Part shown: one piece after another, positions 45,478 to 54,299 of the stretch
Layout of the letters: the number at the start of each line of letters is the position of its first letter
How positions within the stretch are numbered: position 1 is the first letter of the stretch
Origin: Bacteroidaceae bacterium
GTDB taxonomy: Bacteria; Bacteroidota; Bacteroidia; Bacteroidales; Bacteroidaceae
DNA: 64,000 nt
Reading direction: 5' to 3'
Assembly: GCA_017617235.1 (NCBI GenBank)
Contig: JAFZWQ010000043.1
Coordinates: 53,370-117,369 of the forward strand
Made by a program: the position numbers and the translations under genes
The notes under the pieces: generated by a model
What the model was told of the DNA's origin: nothing
The model's input: the letters and a program-made list of their open reading frames with translations, nothing else
Database searches by the model: none

Positions 45478-47952
45478 AAAAAGTTACTTCCCGACGTGCT
45501 GATGGTGGCCCTGTTTGCCCTCATCAGCTTGGCCTATTTCTGGACACCCATCATGGACGGGCTGGTGCTAACAGGTACCGACCACAACGCGGCTGTAGGC
45601 TCGAACATAGAACTGAATGAGTATCGCAAGACGCACAACGGAGAACGCACCCGTTGGACGAATTCGCTATTCTCGGGTATGCCCACGTACCAGATGTCGC
45701 CCTCGTACGACAGCACCACAACGCTGTCGACAGTTGAAAAAGTCTATCAGTTGGGACTGCCCGAAGTGGCTGGCTACGTGTTCATGTTGTTGCTGGGTTT
45801 CTATATCCTGTTGCGGGTATTCGATTTCCGACAGTGGATGGCAGCACTCGGTTCCATATTGTGGGCTTTTTCGAGTTACTATTTCATCATTATTGCAGCT
45901 GGACACATCTGGAAACTGCTGACGCTGTGTTTCATCCCGCCCACCATAGCTGGTATGGTGCTCTGTTATCGGGGTAAGTACCTATGGGGCATTGTGGTAA
46001 CAGGTATCTTCACAGGACTGCAGGTACTTTCGAACCACATCCAGATGTCGTACTACTTCCTCAGCGTCATGTTGCTGATGTCCATAGCCTATTTTATCGA
46101 AGCACTGCGTAAAAAGGATTGGAAAAAATGGGTGAAAGGCAGTTGTGCAGCCCTCATCGGCGGACTGCTGGGTGTAAGTATGAACATCTCGAACCTCTAC
46201 CACACCTACGAGTACAGCAAAGAGACGATGCGTGGCAAGAGCGAATTGACGCAGAAAACGAAGGATGCCGCCGACCAGACGGACAGCGGACTGGAACGTT
46301 CCTATATCACGGCCTGGAGCTATGGCATTGGTGAAACTTGGACATTACTCGTTCCAAACACGAAGGGCGGAGCATCGGTTCCCCTGAGAGAGAGCGAGAC
46401 CGCAATGCAGAAAGCCAAGAACGACTATCGTCCCCTCTATCAGCAATTGGGTCAGTATTGGGGCGAGCAGCCCGGCACCAGTGGTCCTGTCTATGTAGGT
46501 GCTTTTGTATTGTTCCTTTTCATCCTGGGTCTCTTTATCGTAAAAGGACCGATGAAATGGGCACTTTTGATTGCCACCGTCCTGAGCATTCTGTTGTCGT
46601 GGGGCAAGAATTTCATGCCATTTACAGACTTCTTCCTGGATTATGTGCCCATGTACGACAAGTTCCGTACTGTGGCCTCCATTCTTGTCATTGCCGAGTT
46701 CACCATCCCGCTCTTAGCGATGCTGGCCCTGAAAGAACTGGTTATGGATGATGGATTAAAGACTAAGGATTACTCCAAGCCCATGTACATCAGCCTGGGA
46801 TTGACTGCTGGTATTTGCTTCCTGTTCTGGCTCATGCCCGATGTGTTCTTCGGAAGTTACATCTCCTCAAGCGAGATGCAAGCCATTCAAGGATTGGAAG
46901 AATACGGATGGCCGGTCAACGATGTGATTGCAAATCTCAACGACATGCGTCGTGCTGTATTCAAGGCCGATGCCATGCGTTCGCTTATCATTATTCTTAT
47001 AGGTTTCGGCATACTGATGCTTTACAGGGCCAAAAAACTGAAGGAAGTTCCTATGGTGGTCTGTCTGGCACTGCTATGCCTCGTGGATATGTGGACAGTG
47101 AATCGTCGTTATCTGAACAACGACAACTTCGTTCGCCCGCGTACTACGGAACAGGCTTTCCCCATGACGGATGTCGACCAACGCATTCTGCAAGACCCTG
47201 CAAAAGACTATCGTGTGCTGAACCTGACCGTAAGCACTTTCAACGATAACACAACGTCGTACTACCACAAATCCATCGGTGGCTATCATGCTGCCAAGTT
47301 GCGTCGTTATCAGGAACTCATCGAAGCACATATTCAGGAGGAAATAAAGCTGGCGTGGAATATGGTTCCCGAAATGGAACAGGCCGATTCGCTGTTACCT
47401 GTACTGAATATGTTGAACATGAAGTACATGATTCTGCCGCTTAAGGACAACGGCAAAGTGGAGGTCATGAATCCTGCAGCCAACGGCAATGCGTGGTTCG
47501 TAAGCGAAGTGCAATATGTCGATGATGCCGATGCCGAACTGGCAGGACTGAACGGCCTCGATACCAAGCACGTGGCTGTGGCAGACAAGAAATTCAAGGA
47601 AGTGTTAGGCACTGCCCAAAACGATACAACAGCCACTGTTACGCTCACCTCTTACGAAGCTAACGAACTGCAGTACGATGTAGAGAGCAGCAAGGGCGGC
47701 GTGCTCGTTTTCAGCGAGATATACTATCCCGGTTGGACTTGTCAAGTCGATGGGAAGGACGTTGAAATCGGCCGTGTCAACTATGTCCTGCGTGCCATCC
47801 GCATCGACGGCGGCAAGCATAAGGTGGTTCTCACTTTCAAACCTCGCTCTGAGCACATCACAGAAGCAATCGCATACTCGGCTCTGGGCGTCCTCACACT
47901 GCTCTTTGTGGGATTGCTGGTGTGGTCCTACGTTAAACGCAACAAGAGATAA
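45469..47952 (+). CDS. YfhO-family membrane protein
   Basis: 827 residues. N-terminal GT-C-like arrangement: a first span (LMVALFALISLAYFW), a large periplasmic loop with GTDHNAAVGS and LFSGMPTYQ, then about ten further spans (VFMLLLGFYILLRVF, IIIAAGHIWKLLTL, ALLIATVLSILLSWG). A soluble beta-rich domain (residues 570-790) contains GWTCQVDGKDVEIGRVNYVLRAI-type strands, and there is a last span near the end. In Gram-positive relatives YfhO glycosylates lipoteichoic acid; in Bacteroidetes the role is unproven. Codons for DGLKTKDYS (46753-46773) also follow a 7-bp periodicity. Confidence 0.85.
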   Translation: MNYKKLLPDVLMVALFALISLAYFWTPIMDGLVLTGTDHNAAVGSNIELNEYRKTHNGERTRWTNSLFSGMPTYQMSPSYDSTTTLSTVEKVYQLGLPEVAGYVFMLLLGFYILLRVFDFRQWMAALGSILWAFSSYYFIIIAAGHIWKLLTLCFIPPTIAGMVLCYRGKYLWGIVVTGIFTGLQVLSNHIQMSYYFLSVMLLMSIAYFIEALRKKDWKKWVKGSCAALIGGLLGVSMNISNLYHTYEYSKETMRGKSELTQKTKDAADQTDSGLERSYITAWSYGIGETWTLLVPNTKGGASVPLRESETAMQKAKNDYRPLYQQLGQYWGEQPGTSGPVYVGAFVLFLFILGLFIVKGPMKWALLIATVLSILLSWGKNFMPFTDFFLDYVPMYDKFRTVASILVIAEFTIPLLAMLALKELVMDDGLKTKDYSKPMYISLGLTAGICFLFWLMPDVFFGSYISSSEMQAIQGLEEYGWPVNDVIANLNDMRRAVFKADAMRSLIIILIGFGILMLYRAKKLKEVPMVVCLALLCLVDMWTVNRRYLNNDNFVRPRTTEQAFPMTDVDQRILQDPAKDYRVLNLTVSTFNDNTTSYYHKSIGGYHAAKLRRYQELIEAHIQEEIKLAWNMVPEMEQADSLLPVLNMLNMKYMILPLKDNGKVEVMNPAANGNAWFVSEVQYVDDADAELAGLNGLDTKHVAVADKKFKEVLGTAQNDTTATVTLTSYEANELQYDVESSKGGVLVFSEIYYPGWTCQVDGKDVEIGRVNYVLRAIRIDGGKHKVVLTFKPRSEHITEAIAYSALGVLTLLFVGLLVWSYVKRNKR

Positions 47953-48007
47953 AATTTCTTATGCAAAAACGGAGTTCTTCACACTTGAACTCTTGAACTT
48001 TTATACT

Positions 48008-48040
48008 AATAAAGCGGTGGGCTTTTCCTACCGCTTTATT
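48008..48040. terminator. Bidirectional terminator between yfhO and a glycosyltransferase gene
   Basis: An 11-bp perfect stem (AATAAAGCGGT / ACCGCTTTATT). The minus-strand gene's stop codon lies in the loop, and its last codons form one arm. Confidence 0.75.
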
Positions 48041-48810
48041 ATTGCACGGACGACGAACCACAGGTGTTCGGCTAATGCTGTACCCCAACCATAGTGGTGA
48101 GCCATAAGGCGAAGACGTTCGAAGAGCGAACGACGGTGATTCTTCGTGGTGAGTCCTTCGCTCAGGTAATCGGTAAGAATGAGGTGGGTATTGAGGAAAC
48201 GGAGGCGACGCTTCTCCGCCCGTTTCATAATACGGATGCACCAGTCGTAGTCGGCAGAATATCGATAGTGAAGGTCGTAAGGTGTGGCCTTTGCCAAATC
48301 CGTACGGACATAGAAACTTTGGTGGCAGACCAACATTCCACTTCGGAACGACTTGCTGGACAATTCCTCAGGTGTCTGCAGACGGCGATGACGCAAAAAA
48401 TTTCCTTCGGTATCTACCAGGTCGGTCTCACCATACAAAACGGCATAGTTCGCACGACCAGTTTGCCAGTCGGAATGCACTACCAATTGTTCTATTGTGT
48501 TGTCAGCATGCAATTTATCGCCAGCATTTAAGAACACCAAATAGTCGCCCGTGGCCTGCTGGATGCCTTTGTTCATGGCATCGTAAAGTCCTTTGTCGGG
48601 CTCACGTACAACACGTATGATGTGCCGGTTCTGCGCATTCCTTTCCACATAGCGCTGTATGTGTGACAGCGTGTGATCGGTGGAGCAACCGTCGATGATG
48701 ACGTGCTCGATACGATTATAAGTCTGGTCCTTCACACTTTGAAGCGTTCGCTCGATGGTGGGTTCCGCATTATACGTGACTGTAATTATACTTATTAGTG
48801 GATAGTTCAT
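48028..48810 (-). CDS. Family 2 glycosyltransferase
   Basis: 260 residues from ATG 48810. GT-A fold: ISIITVTYNAEPTIERTL at the N-terminus, IDGCSTDHT, REPDKGLYDAMNKGI, and FLNAGDKLH with the metal-binding region. C-terminally YSADYDWCIRI supplies the ED/DW-type catalytic segment. Adds one sugar to a lipid-linked or surface glycan; donor unknown. Last of a three-glycosyltransferase run. Its start codon lies within a heptamer array that also holds the stop of the upstream gene. Confidence 0.9.
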   Translation of the reverse strand: MNYPLISIITVTYNAEPTIERTLQSVKDQTYNRIEHVIIDGCSTDHTLSHIQRYVERNAQNRHIIRVVREPDKGLYDAMNKGIQQATGDYLVFLNAGDKLHADNTIEQLVVHSDWQTGRANYAVLYGETDLVDTEGNFLRHRRLQTPEELSSKSFRSGMLVCHQSFYVRTDLAKATPYDLHYRYSADYDWCIRIMKRAEKRRLRFLNTHLILTDYLSEGLTTKNHRRSLFERLRLMAHHYGWGTALAEHLWFVVRAIIKR

Positions 48811-48840
48811 TGTCAATTGTCAATTATCCATTTTCAATTA
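48806..48840. repeat. Heptamer repeat spanning a stop and a start codon
   Basis: Five units: TTCATTG, TCAATTG, TCAATTA, TCCATTT, TCAATTA. The upstream gene's stop (48834-48836) and the downstream gene's ATG (48810) are both inside it. Confidence 0.75.
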
Positions 48841-49874
48841 CGACTATATTCGGCTATGTAGAGTTGGGCGATGCGATGAGCATCGTAGGTTTCACGGGCA
48901 TATCGGATTGCAGCCTCACCCAGTTCGGGATGGGCAAGCACATAGCGAATGCCCTGGGCCAAGTCGCTGGAATCGCGATATCGGGCCACATAACCATCCT
49001 GCTTGTGGTGAATCATCTCTGGAATACCTCCCACATGGAAACCCACGCATGGTGTGCCGCACGACATTGCCTCCGCTATGGTGTTGGGCAGATTTTCCTG
49101 TAACGATGGCGTAACAAATACATTGACAGCAGCATATAGGGCTGCCATACGTTGTTCATCGGCAATGTAACCAACGGCATGTATTGGCAAACTGGTACTG
49201 ATATCAGCCTCACTACCGGCCACTACCAGCGCAATATTCTCGTCTTGCAACAACTGAAGGGCTTCGAGCATATATGACATCCCCTTGCGTTCGTCGCTTA
49301 CTTTTTGGCACGAAAACAGCAAAAGACGTTTGTCTGCAGGCAGTCCGAACAGCGCTCGAGCCTCAGCCTTCGACATAGGTCGGAAGGTCTCGTGGGGCAC
49401 TACGTTGGGGATGTTCACCACACGATGTCCTTGTGTCAATACGCTCTTGGCGGCCAAATCAGCTATCCACTGGCTACACCCCACAAATGTAATACTGTCG
49501 TGCTGCCAAACACGCTGTTTCTGTTCGAATACCTTGTAAGACAGGTCGCGACTGCCAGGATGCATCAGTAGCGGACAATCGTGACAATGCTGCTGATAAT
49601 GCTGGCACGTATCGGCATGATGACATATGGAGGTGTAGGGCCACATGTCGTGCATGGTCCACACCACACGCTTTCCGCTAAGCAGAATCTTGTCAATTAC
49701 ACCAAGCGACAGAAAACCTTGGTTAATATAGTGAAGATGAATGACATCGGCCTCCTGAAACTCGCGAGTCCGGGTAATATCCTCACCACAATTGGCAATG
49801 TCGACATACCACAGGCGTTTTTTGCTGAATCCGTTGGCGGCAAAAATACGTAGACGTTCCCAATAGAAAGCCAA
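48834..49874 (-). pseudogene. Family 4 glycosyltransferase, C-terminal part of a split gene
   Basis: 346 codons can be read from a TTG at 49874. The content is the GT4 body: EADVIHLHYINQGFLS, VVWTMHDMWPYTSICHH, FSCQKVSDERKGMSYM and TPSLQENLPNTIAEAMSCGTP (catalytic E-x7-E region), GGIPEM. The expected N-terminal strand of this family (KILIVNTSERAGGAAIAANRL) is missing here but is found in another frame at 49879-50025. Between the two lies a heptamer repeat with stops in both frames. About 25 family residues (between MLTRR and WERLRIF) are absent too. Most likely inactive; alternatively the TTG gives a truncated protein. Confidence 0.75.
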
Positions 49875-49878
49875 AGGT

Positions 49879-50025
49879 TTAATTTAAAATTGAAAATTGA
49901 AAATTGTTCCTTCTGGTCAGCATCGAAACCTCCACGCTCTCGGCTTTGAGGGCATGCATCAGTCGGTTGGCAGCGATGGCCGCTCCACCCGCCCGTTCCG
50001 AGGTGTTGACAATCAGAATCTTCAT
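49879..50025 (-). pseudogene. Family 4 glycosyltransferase, N-terminal fragment
   Basis: 48 codons from ATG 50025: MKILIVNTSERAGGAAIAA and NRLMHALKAESVEVSMLTRR, the standard first Rossmann strand and glycine-rich turn of this GT4 family. Codons for NNFQFSILN then come from the heptamer repeat, and TAA follows. The ATG overlaps the upstream gene's stop by four bases (ATGA), so this is the original start of the gene. Too short to work alone. Confidence 0.75.
49881..49908. repeat. Heptamer repeat interrupting a glycosyltransferase gene
   Basis: Units AATTTAA, AATTGAA, AATTGAA, AATTGTT (plus strand). The minus-strand reading contributes the peptide NNFQFSILN and the premature stop. Confidence 0.75.
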
Positions 50026-50972
50026 TCTTTTCGTGATTCCGTTATACCGTGATTCCGATATTCCGTTGCTTTCTTATAAATGCATCTAACAACCTTGCCC
50101 AACAGGGTGTATCGGATACCCCAATCGGTAATGGCTTTGGCAAACTGAGCCTCGATTTCCGGATTTGCTTCGGGCTGTTCAACACGAATGAGCGGCAAGG
50201 GTTGCCCAAGGGGTTCGCGGTCAAACTCATAGCTTTGGAAAATACGGAACGAACGGAAATGCGTTCCCTGTGCCAACCCGATGTTACGCACCAACGTCCG
50301 ACCAGGCGACAGGCAAAGCCCATGGGCACGATAGATGGCTAGTTCCCAACAGATATCCCAAGGGATGGGACGTTTATCCAAACTCTTTAGACATTGGAAC
50401 ACCCCACCATACTGGATGCGATTGAGGTCATCGGCAGAGAGCCCTTCGAGGGCTTCTTCGCGTGTCTTATAATGCAAAAAATGCCCATTCCATCGGTCTT
50501 TCCACGTTCCCCACCCCCATCCACTCATGTGTGGTGTAAAGTAGAAAGGAACATCATCCAGTGCCAGATTCGTAAAGGCCGCAATATGCATCACCCGTGG
50601 ATGGTCGGCATACAGGTTCAGGGCATCGTTCATGTACTGCAGGAAATAGGGCGAGGTTACCATATCGTCCTCCAAAACAATAATGCGGTCGTATTTATCC
50701 AGAACCTGGGCAATACCTTCTGTAATGTTACGCTCCAAGTAGAAGTTTTCGGGTCTTTCAATAAGTTTAAAGCTATTAAATGCTCCAGCAAGCTCCCTGA
50801 CAGTCTGCCTGACCTCCTGTACCAATGCCCACGACTTTTCGTCCTTTCCTCCATCGCTAAACACATACACCTGCGTTTCGCCGGCCAACGTATTTGCTGC
50901 CAGAGCCTCCAATGTGCGGCGGGTGTTATCTGCCCGATTATAGACGAAAAGTGCTACAGGTGCGTATTTCAT
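50022..50972 (-). CDS. Glycosyltransferase (GT-A type, GT2-like)
   Basis: 316 residues. N-terminus APVALFVYNRADNTRRTLEAL with YVFSDGGKDE, then IIVLEDDMVTSPYFLQYMNDAL holding the metal-binding acidic motif, and GWGWGTWKDRW. The pattern matches Bacteroidales family-2-like glycosyltransferases of surface glycan loci. The last residues (EYRNHGITESRKE) come from an 8-bp repeat (CGTGATTC, CGTTATAC type, 50030-50067). First gene of the run, with a promoter placed so that the transcript would start at or next to the ATG. Confidence 0.88.
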   Translation of the reverse strand: MKYAPVALFVYNRADNTRRTLEALAANTLAGETQVYVFSDGGKDEKSWALVQEVRQTVRELAGAFNSFKLIERPENFYLERNITEGIAQVLDKYDRIIVLEDDMVTSPYFLQYMNDALNLYADHPRVMHIAAFTNLALDDVPFYFTPHMSGWGWGTWKDRWNGHFLHYKTREEALEGLSADDLNRIQYGGVFQCLKSLDKRPIPWDICWELAIYRAHGLCLSPGRTLVRNIGLAQGTHFRSFRIFQSYEFDREPLGQPLPLIRVEQPEANPEIEAQFAKAITDWGIRYTLLGKVVRCIYKKATEYRNHGITESRKE

Positions 50973-50976
50973 GGTA

Positions 50977-50984
50977 CAAAGATA
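50977..50984 (-). promoter_or_regulatory. -7 box abutting a start codon
   Basis: TATCTTTG on the minus strand, four bases before ATG 50972. The -33 position falls in the heptamer repeat (ATTT). Confidence 0.6.
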
Positions 50985-50990
50985 TGAAAT

Positions 50991-51025
<35 letters not shown>

Positions 51026-51088
51026 TAGTACTTTGAGACTACTTTGTAGCCTCGAAGATAGGTTGCGCCTCGGAAAACATCAAATAAA

Positions 51089-51120
51089 TTTGTGTTTTCG
51101 CTCGGTTTACACTATCTTTG
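51089..51120 (+). promoter_or_regulatory. Promoter of the acyltransferase-licD genes
   Basis: Exact consensus: TTTG (51089-51092), 20-bp spacer, TATCTTTG (51113-51120). The ATG lies six bases after the box, so the mRNA should be leaderless or nearly so. Confidence 0.85.
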
Positions 51121-51125
51121 CAGGC

Positions 51126-52169
51126 ATGAAACAACGAAATCACGCTTTCGACTTCCTGTGTGGCATCTGCATCATACGAATGGTGAGCCTGCATGTGATG
51201 GCCTTTTGCGGTCATGCCGATGATGACTGGTGGCGTGAAATCATGCAGTGGACCTACTACTTCATGTCGTTCTTCTTCTTCAAGGCAGGCTACTTCAACA
51301 AGAGCGTGCTAGGCGACAGTTGTCAGTACTGCAAGGACAAGTCGAAACGTCTTTTAATACCTTATATTACAACGGGATTGATTGGCGGTGCCATTTATTT
51401 CTCCTTTCTGCCGTTCATCATCAACCGCTTCCACCATCCCATCGAACCTCTGGAGTGGTCCCACATCTGGACGACCAGCAGTTTCTATGGCAACAACCCC
51501 ACGTGGTTCCTGTTCAGTTTCTGGGCGGCATACATCGCCATACATTTCTTGGAGAAGGGTCGTCACTGGCTTTTCCGACGTACTCCTCATATCGTCCTAC
51601 AGTGGTCATCGTCACTCTATTTTGTATTTCCCATCATCAGCTATGGACTTTACACGCTGGGCAATCCATTGTGGATGAGTTTGAGCAATGTGTTCATGGG
51701 TATCTTCTTCTTTGAACTAGGACGTGCCTGGAGCCGTCTGCTGGGACATTGGAAGGACGAAACGGCAATCTACATTTCCATAACCCTGATTTTAGTCTTC
51801 ATTGCCAGCAATATCATCTTCCACGATGCTTCGTATGTGATGTCGAACAACAAGTTCACGGGGAATCCTTTCGTCACCGTGGTGAACATCACCGTCATCC
51901 TATGCGGTTTGTCGGGCTTGCTCATTGCCGGAGGATTGCCTCGTATACCCGTCATCAACTTCATTGGCGAACATTCAATGGTGTTCTTTGTCAGCCACTA
52001 TCCCATTTTATACTACGTCAAATACATGCACCTGTGTTTTGGCCGCAGCATCTTCGGGCGTTACGACGAAGCGTTGATACTACTACCCGCCATATTCCTC
52101 ATATGTGCTTGGATGGTACCATACATCGAACGCACACCGTGGCTCAGTGGTAGATGGCCCAAAAAGTGA
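51126..52169 (+). CDS. Acyltransferase 3-family membrane protein
   Basis: 347 residues from ATG 51126; an open stretch upstream crosses the promoter and a heptamer repeat and is rejected. N-terminal signature FDFLCGICIIRMVSLHVMAF contains the family's conserved Arg-x-x-x-x-His pattern. About ten spans follow (SFFFFKAGYF, YFVFPIISYGLYTLG, GEHSMVFFVSHYPILYYV). Such proteins O-acetylate or otherwise acylate surface sugars. Its stop codon lies in a heptamer unit (AAAGTGA), and licD follows 18 bp later. Confidence 0.88.
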   Translation: MKQRNHAFDFLCGICIIRMVSLHVMAFCGHADDDWWREIMQWTYYFMSFFFFKAGYFNKSVLGDSCQYCKDKSKRLLIPYITTGLIGGAIYFSFLPFIINRFHHPIEPLEWSHIWTTSSFYGNNPTWFLFSFWAAYIAIHFLEKGRHWLFRRTPHIVLQWSSSLYFVFPIISYGLYTLGNPLWMSLSNVFMGIFFFELGRAWSRLLGHWKDETAIYISITLILVFIASNIIFHDASYVMSNNKFTGNPFVTVVNITVILCGLSGLLIAGGLPRIPVINFIGEHSMVFFVSHYPILYYVKYMHLCFGRSIFGRYDEALILLPAIFLICAWMVPYIERTPWLSGRWPKK

Positions 52170-52183
52170 AAAGCGAAAAACGA
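52163..52183. repeat. Heptamer repeat between the acyltransferase and licD
   Basis: Units AAAGTGA, AAAGCGA, AAAACGA. The first contains the acyltransferase stop codon. Confidence 0.6.
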
Positions 52184-52187
52184 AGAG

Positions 52188-52991
52188 ATGAACGTGGATA
52201 ACGAAGCACTTAGAGCCAAATACAACCCCAACGGGTCGTTACTCCGGCAAATGCAGGAGCGTATGTTACATGTCTATCAAGCCATTGATAACATTTGTCA
52301 ACGTCACAACATCCCTTATTGGCTGTCAGGTGGAAGTATGCTGGGAGCAGTTCGTCACCAGGGATTCATCCCTTGGGACGACGACCTGGATTTGGAAATG
52401 CTGCGACCCGACTTTGAGCGACTGATGAAACTGCTACCCAAGGAACTGCCCGAGGATATGGTGCTGCAATGGCATACTACCGACCCAAACTATTTCTTCC
52501 AGTATGCCAAGGTCAGGGACAAGAGAAGTCAACTTTTCGAACGCAACGGCTACGACCGCGTGTGGAAAGAACATGGCATCTATGTCGATATCTTCCCACT
52601 GGAGCGCATGCCACTGTGGATTCACAAACTGTCGCTCGTTAGTTTCGGACATACCTACAAAATGTTGCGAACTGCCAGCGACCCCTTTAAAGCCATGAAA
52701 CGCGTACGGCTGCTGGCAAACGTGAACCGTTGCATCATCTTCCCATTTTTGCGCCTATTGGCTGGAATATTCCGCACGCCATATTACGACTTTGCTATGG
52801 GCATTCCCTATTTCCAAAAGAGCACGAAAGAGGATTTCCTACCCGTTCGTCGTGTACCCTATGAAGACACTACAGCACCTATCATGCGCGAGGCCGAGAA
52901 GTGTTTGGCCTATCGTTACGGCGACTACATGCGCCTACCTGACAATCCTGGTGCGCAGTATCATGCCGATGACGTGAAGATTGAAGATTAG
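52188..52991 (+). CDS. LicD-family phosphotransferase
   Basis: 267 residues. Key block PYWLSGGSMLGAVRHQG followed by FIPWDDDLDL is the LicD nucleotidyltransferase-fold motif with metal-binding Asp residues. KEHGIYVDIFPLERMP follows. LicD proteins transfer phosphocholine, and relatives such as fukutin transfer ribitol phosphate, from a CDP-activated donor onto sugars. The convergent cytidylyltransferase and SDR genes next to it suggest a CDP-polyol donor (inference). Its end overlaps the convergent SDR gene by four bases. Confidence 0.92.
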   Translation: MNVDNEALRAKYNPNGSLLRQMQERMLHVYQAIDNICQRHNIPYWLSGGSMLGAVRHQGFIPWDDDLDLEMLRPDFERLMKLLPKELPEDMVLQWHTTDPNYFFQYAKVRDKRSQLFERNGYDRVWKEHGIYVDIFPLERMPLWIHKLSLVSFGHTYKMLRTASDPFKAMKRVRLLANVNRCIIFPFLRLLAGIFRTPYYDFAMGIPYFQKSTKEDFLPVRRVPYEDTTAPIMREAEKCLAYRYGDYMRLPDNPGAQYHADDVKIED

Positions 52992-53716
52992 CCCTTTGCT
53001 CTACCGCTCTGGATTTTGTAATCGTAGCTGTGTCGACCTTCGGCACGGAAGTCTTGGTGGTAGCGTTCCAGCACTTCGTGGAACACCTCGTCGTAGCGCG
53101 GAATAAACAAATCGTCGCCTGCCAACAGATGGCTGATGATGTCGCGTGCCAAGGGGCGTGTGGATTCGGTGTCGTTTTGTGTTCCACCATCAAAATGCGT
53201 TCCTTTGATAGAACCAGGCGACACATTCAGGATACAGTTTTTGCTGCCCTCCTTTTCCAGTTCCACGTTTACGCTTTCAATGAAAACCTTTAAAGCAGCT
53301 TTCGTGGCGCTGTAAACCGAGAAAAAAGGCGTCGACATAAAACCTGCTATGCTCGCCATCACGCCGCAATAGAAAGGCTCTGTGGACTGCAGGCGGGAAT
53401 AGAAGTGTTTGATGATGCGCATCACAGGAATAGTGTTCACCTGGAAATATTGTGGAATCAGCGACTCGTCAATGTCACGGAACAAGGCCAACCGTCCGAA
53501 TCCAGCAGTAATCATCAGCACATCGACATCCAGATAATGGTCGAAGAGAGAATAGTCCTCCTCTGTCAGGTCAAAGGGTTCGTAATGAAACTTGTCGACC
53601 CACTCTGGTGCGGGTGCCACGCGATCGATGACGGTTACCTCGTAACTATCGCACAATTCCAATGCAATGGCCAGTCCTATGCCATTGTTTCCACCCACCA
53701 CTAATGCTTTCTTCAT
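52988..53716 (-). CDS. SDR-family oxidoreductase
   Basis: 242 residues. NAD(P)-binding ALVVGGNNGIGLAIALEL, DVLMITAGFGRLAL (NAG-like), catalytic Ser in MASIAGFMS and YSATKAAL (Tyr-x-x-x-Lys), then LNVSPGSIKGTHFDG. The usual TGxxxGxG reads GGNNGIG. The start overlaps the cytidylyltransferase stop (ATGA), so they act from one transcript. By analogy to CDP-ribitol pathways, in which a reductase makes the polyol phosphate used by the cytidylyltransferase, it may reduce a ketose phosphate (inference). Confidence 0.88.
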   Translation of the reverse strand: MKKALVVGGNNGIGLAIALELCDSYEVTVIDRVAPAPEWVDKFHYEPFDLTEEDYSLFDHYLDVDVLMITAGFGRLALFRDIDESLIPQYFQVNTIPVMRIIKHFYSRLQSTEPFYCGVMASIAGFMSTPFFSVYSATKAALKVFIESVNVELEKEGSKNCILNVSPGSIKGTHFDGGTQNDTESTRPLARDIISHLLAGDDLFIPRYDEVFHEVLERYHQDFRAEGRHSYDYKIQSGRAKG

Positions 53717-54168
53717 GACTTGATGTCCGGATTTGGCTGGTGGTCGATTTTGCTTTTTAGTTCGTCGTAGCGCTCCACGATTTCCTTCTTGATACTCGTG
53801 GTGCTGACCCCGTCGCCGTAAGGGAAATAGAAGACGGTGACACCCAATTGCTTCAGATAATCGTACTTTCCCGTCCAGTCGTCACCTACCACGAAAACGT
53901 CGATATTCAGTTTCTTTACGATTTCGGTATGGTCCAGCGACCGCTGTGGAATAACGATGTCGGGATACTTCAGGGCCTTGACAATAGCTATGCGCTCTTC
54001 GAAGGGAATGATGGGAGGACGCTTGTACGAACATACCAGTTCGTCGGTGCTTACACCCACAATCAAAGTGTCGCCCAGTCCTCGAGCATACTCAATCATC
54101 TTTAGATGGTTCGAGTGGAACATATCGAATGTCCCGGAAGTGTACACTACAACTTTGTTATTATACAT
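53713..54168 (-). CDS. Cytidylyltransferase, glycerol-3-phosphate (TagD) type
   Basis: 151 residues from ATG 54168. N-terminal VVVYTSGTFDMFHSNHLKMI holds the H-x-x-H nucleotide-binding motif of TagD-type enzymes. Also VGVSTDELV, VVGDDWTGKYDYL and the C-terminal GVSTTSIKKEI (the usual ISTTxIK). Transfers CMP from CTP to an alditol phosphate. Next to an SDR and facing LicD, it should make the CDP-activated donor for LicD. Glycerol-3-phosphate is the default guess; another polyol phosphate is possible. Confidence 0.88.
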   Translation of the reverse strand: MYNNKVVVYTSGTFDMFHSNHLKMIEYARGLGDTLIVGVSTDELVCSYKRPPIIPFEERIAIVKALKYPDIVIPQRSLDHTEIVKKLNIDVFVVGDDWTGKYDYLKQLGVTVFYFPYGDGVSTTSIKKEIVERYDELKSKIDHQPNPDIKS

Positions 54169-54189
54169 AGTTTTCAGGTTTATACGGCA

Positions 54190-54220
54190 CAAAGTTACGA
54201 AAAGTCGAGAGCAGAACAAA
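54190..54220 (-). promoter_or_regulatory. Promoter of the cytidylyltransferase-SDR genes
   Basis: TTTG (54217-54220), 19-bp spacer, TAACTTTG (54190-54197) on the minus strand. Leader about 18 nt. The spacer 54221-54299 has no other clear signal. Confidence 0.75.
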
Positions 54221-54299
54221 AGGTTTTAATCTTTTTTATGCCGAGACGGAGTAAGTTCGCCATTCTTGATGGCAAAGATAATAAAGTAATTTACTATAG

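Noticed and set aside
54259-54273. Terminator after the GT14-like gene
   Set aside because: The stem GCCAT/ATGGC is only 5 bp and no T tract follows on the minus strand. A nearby TATCTTTG has no gene to serve.
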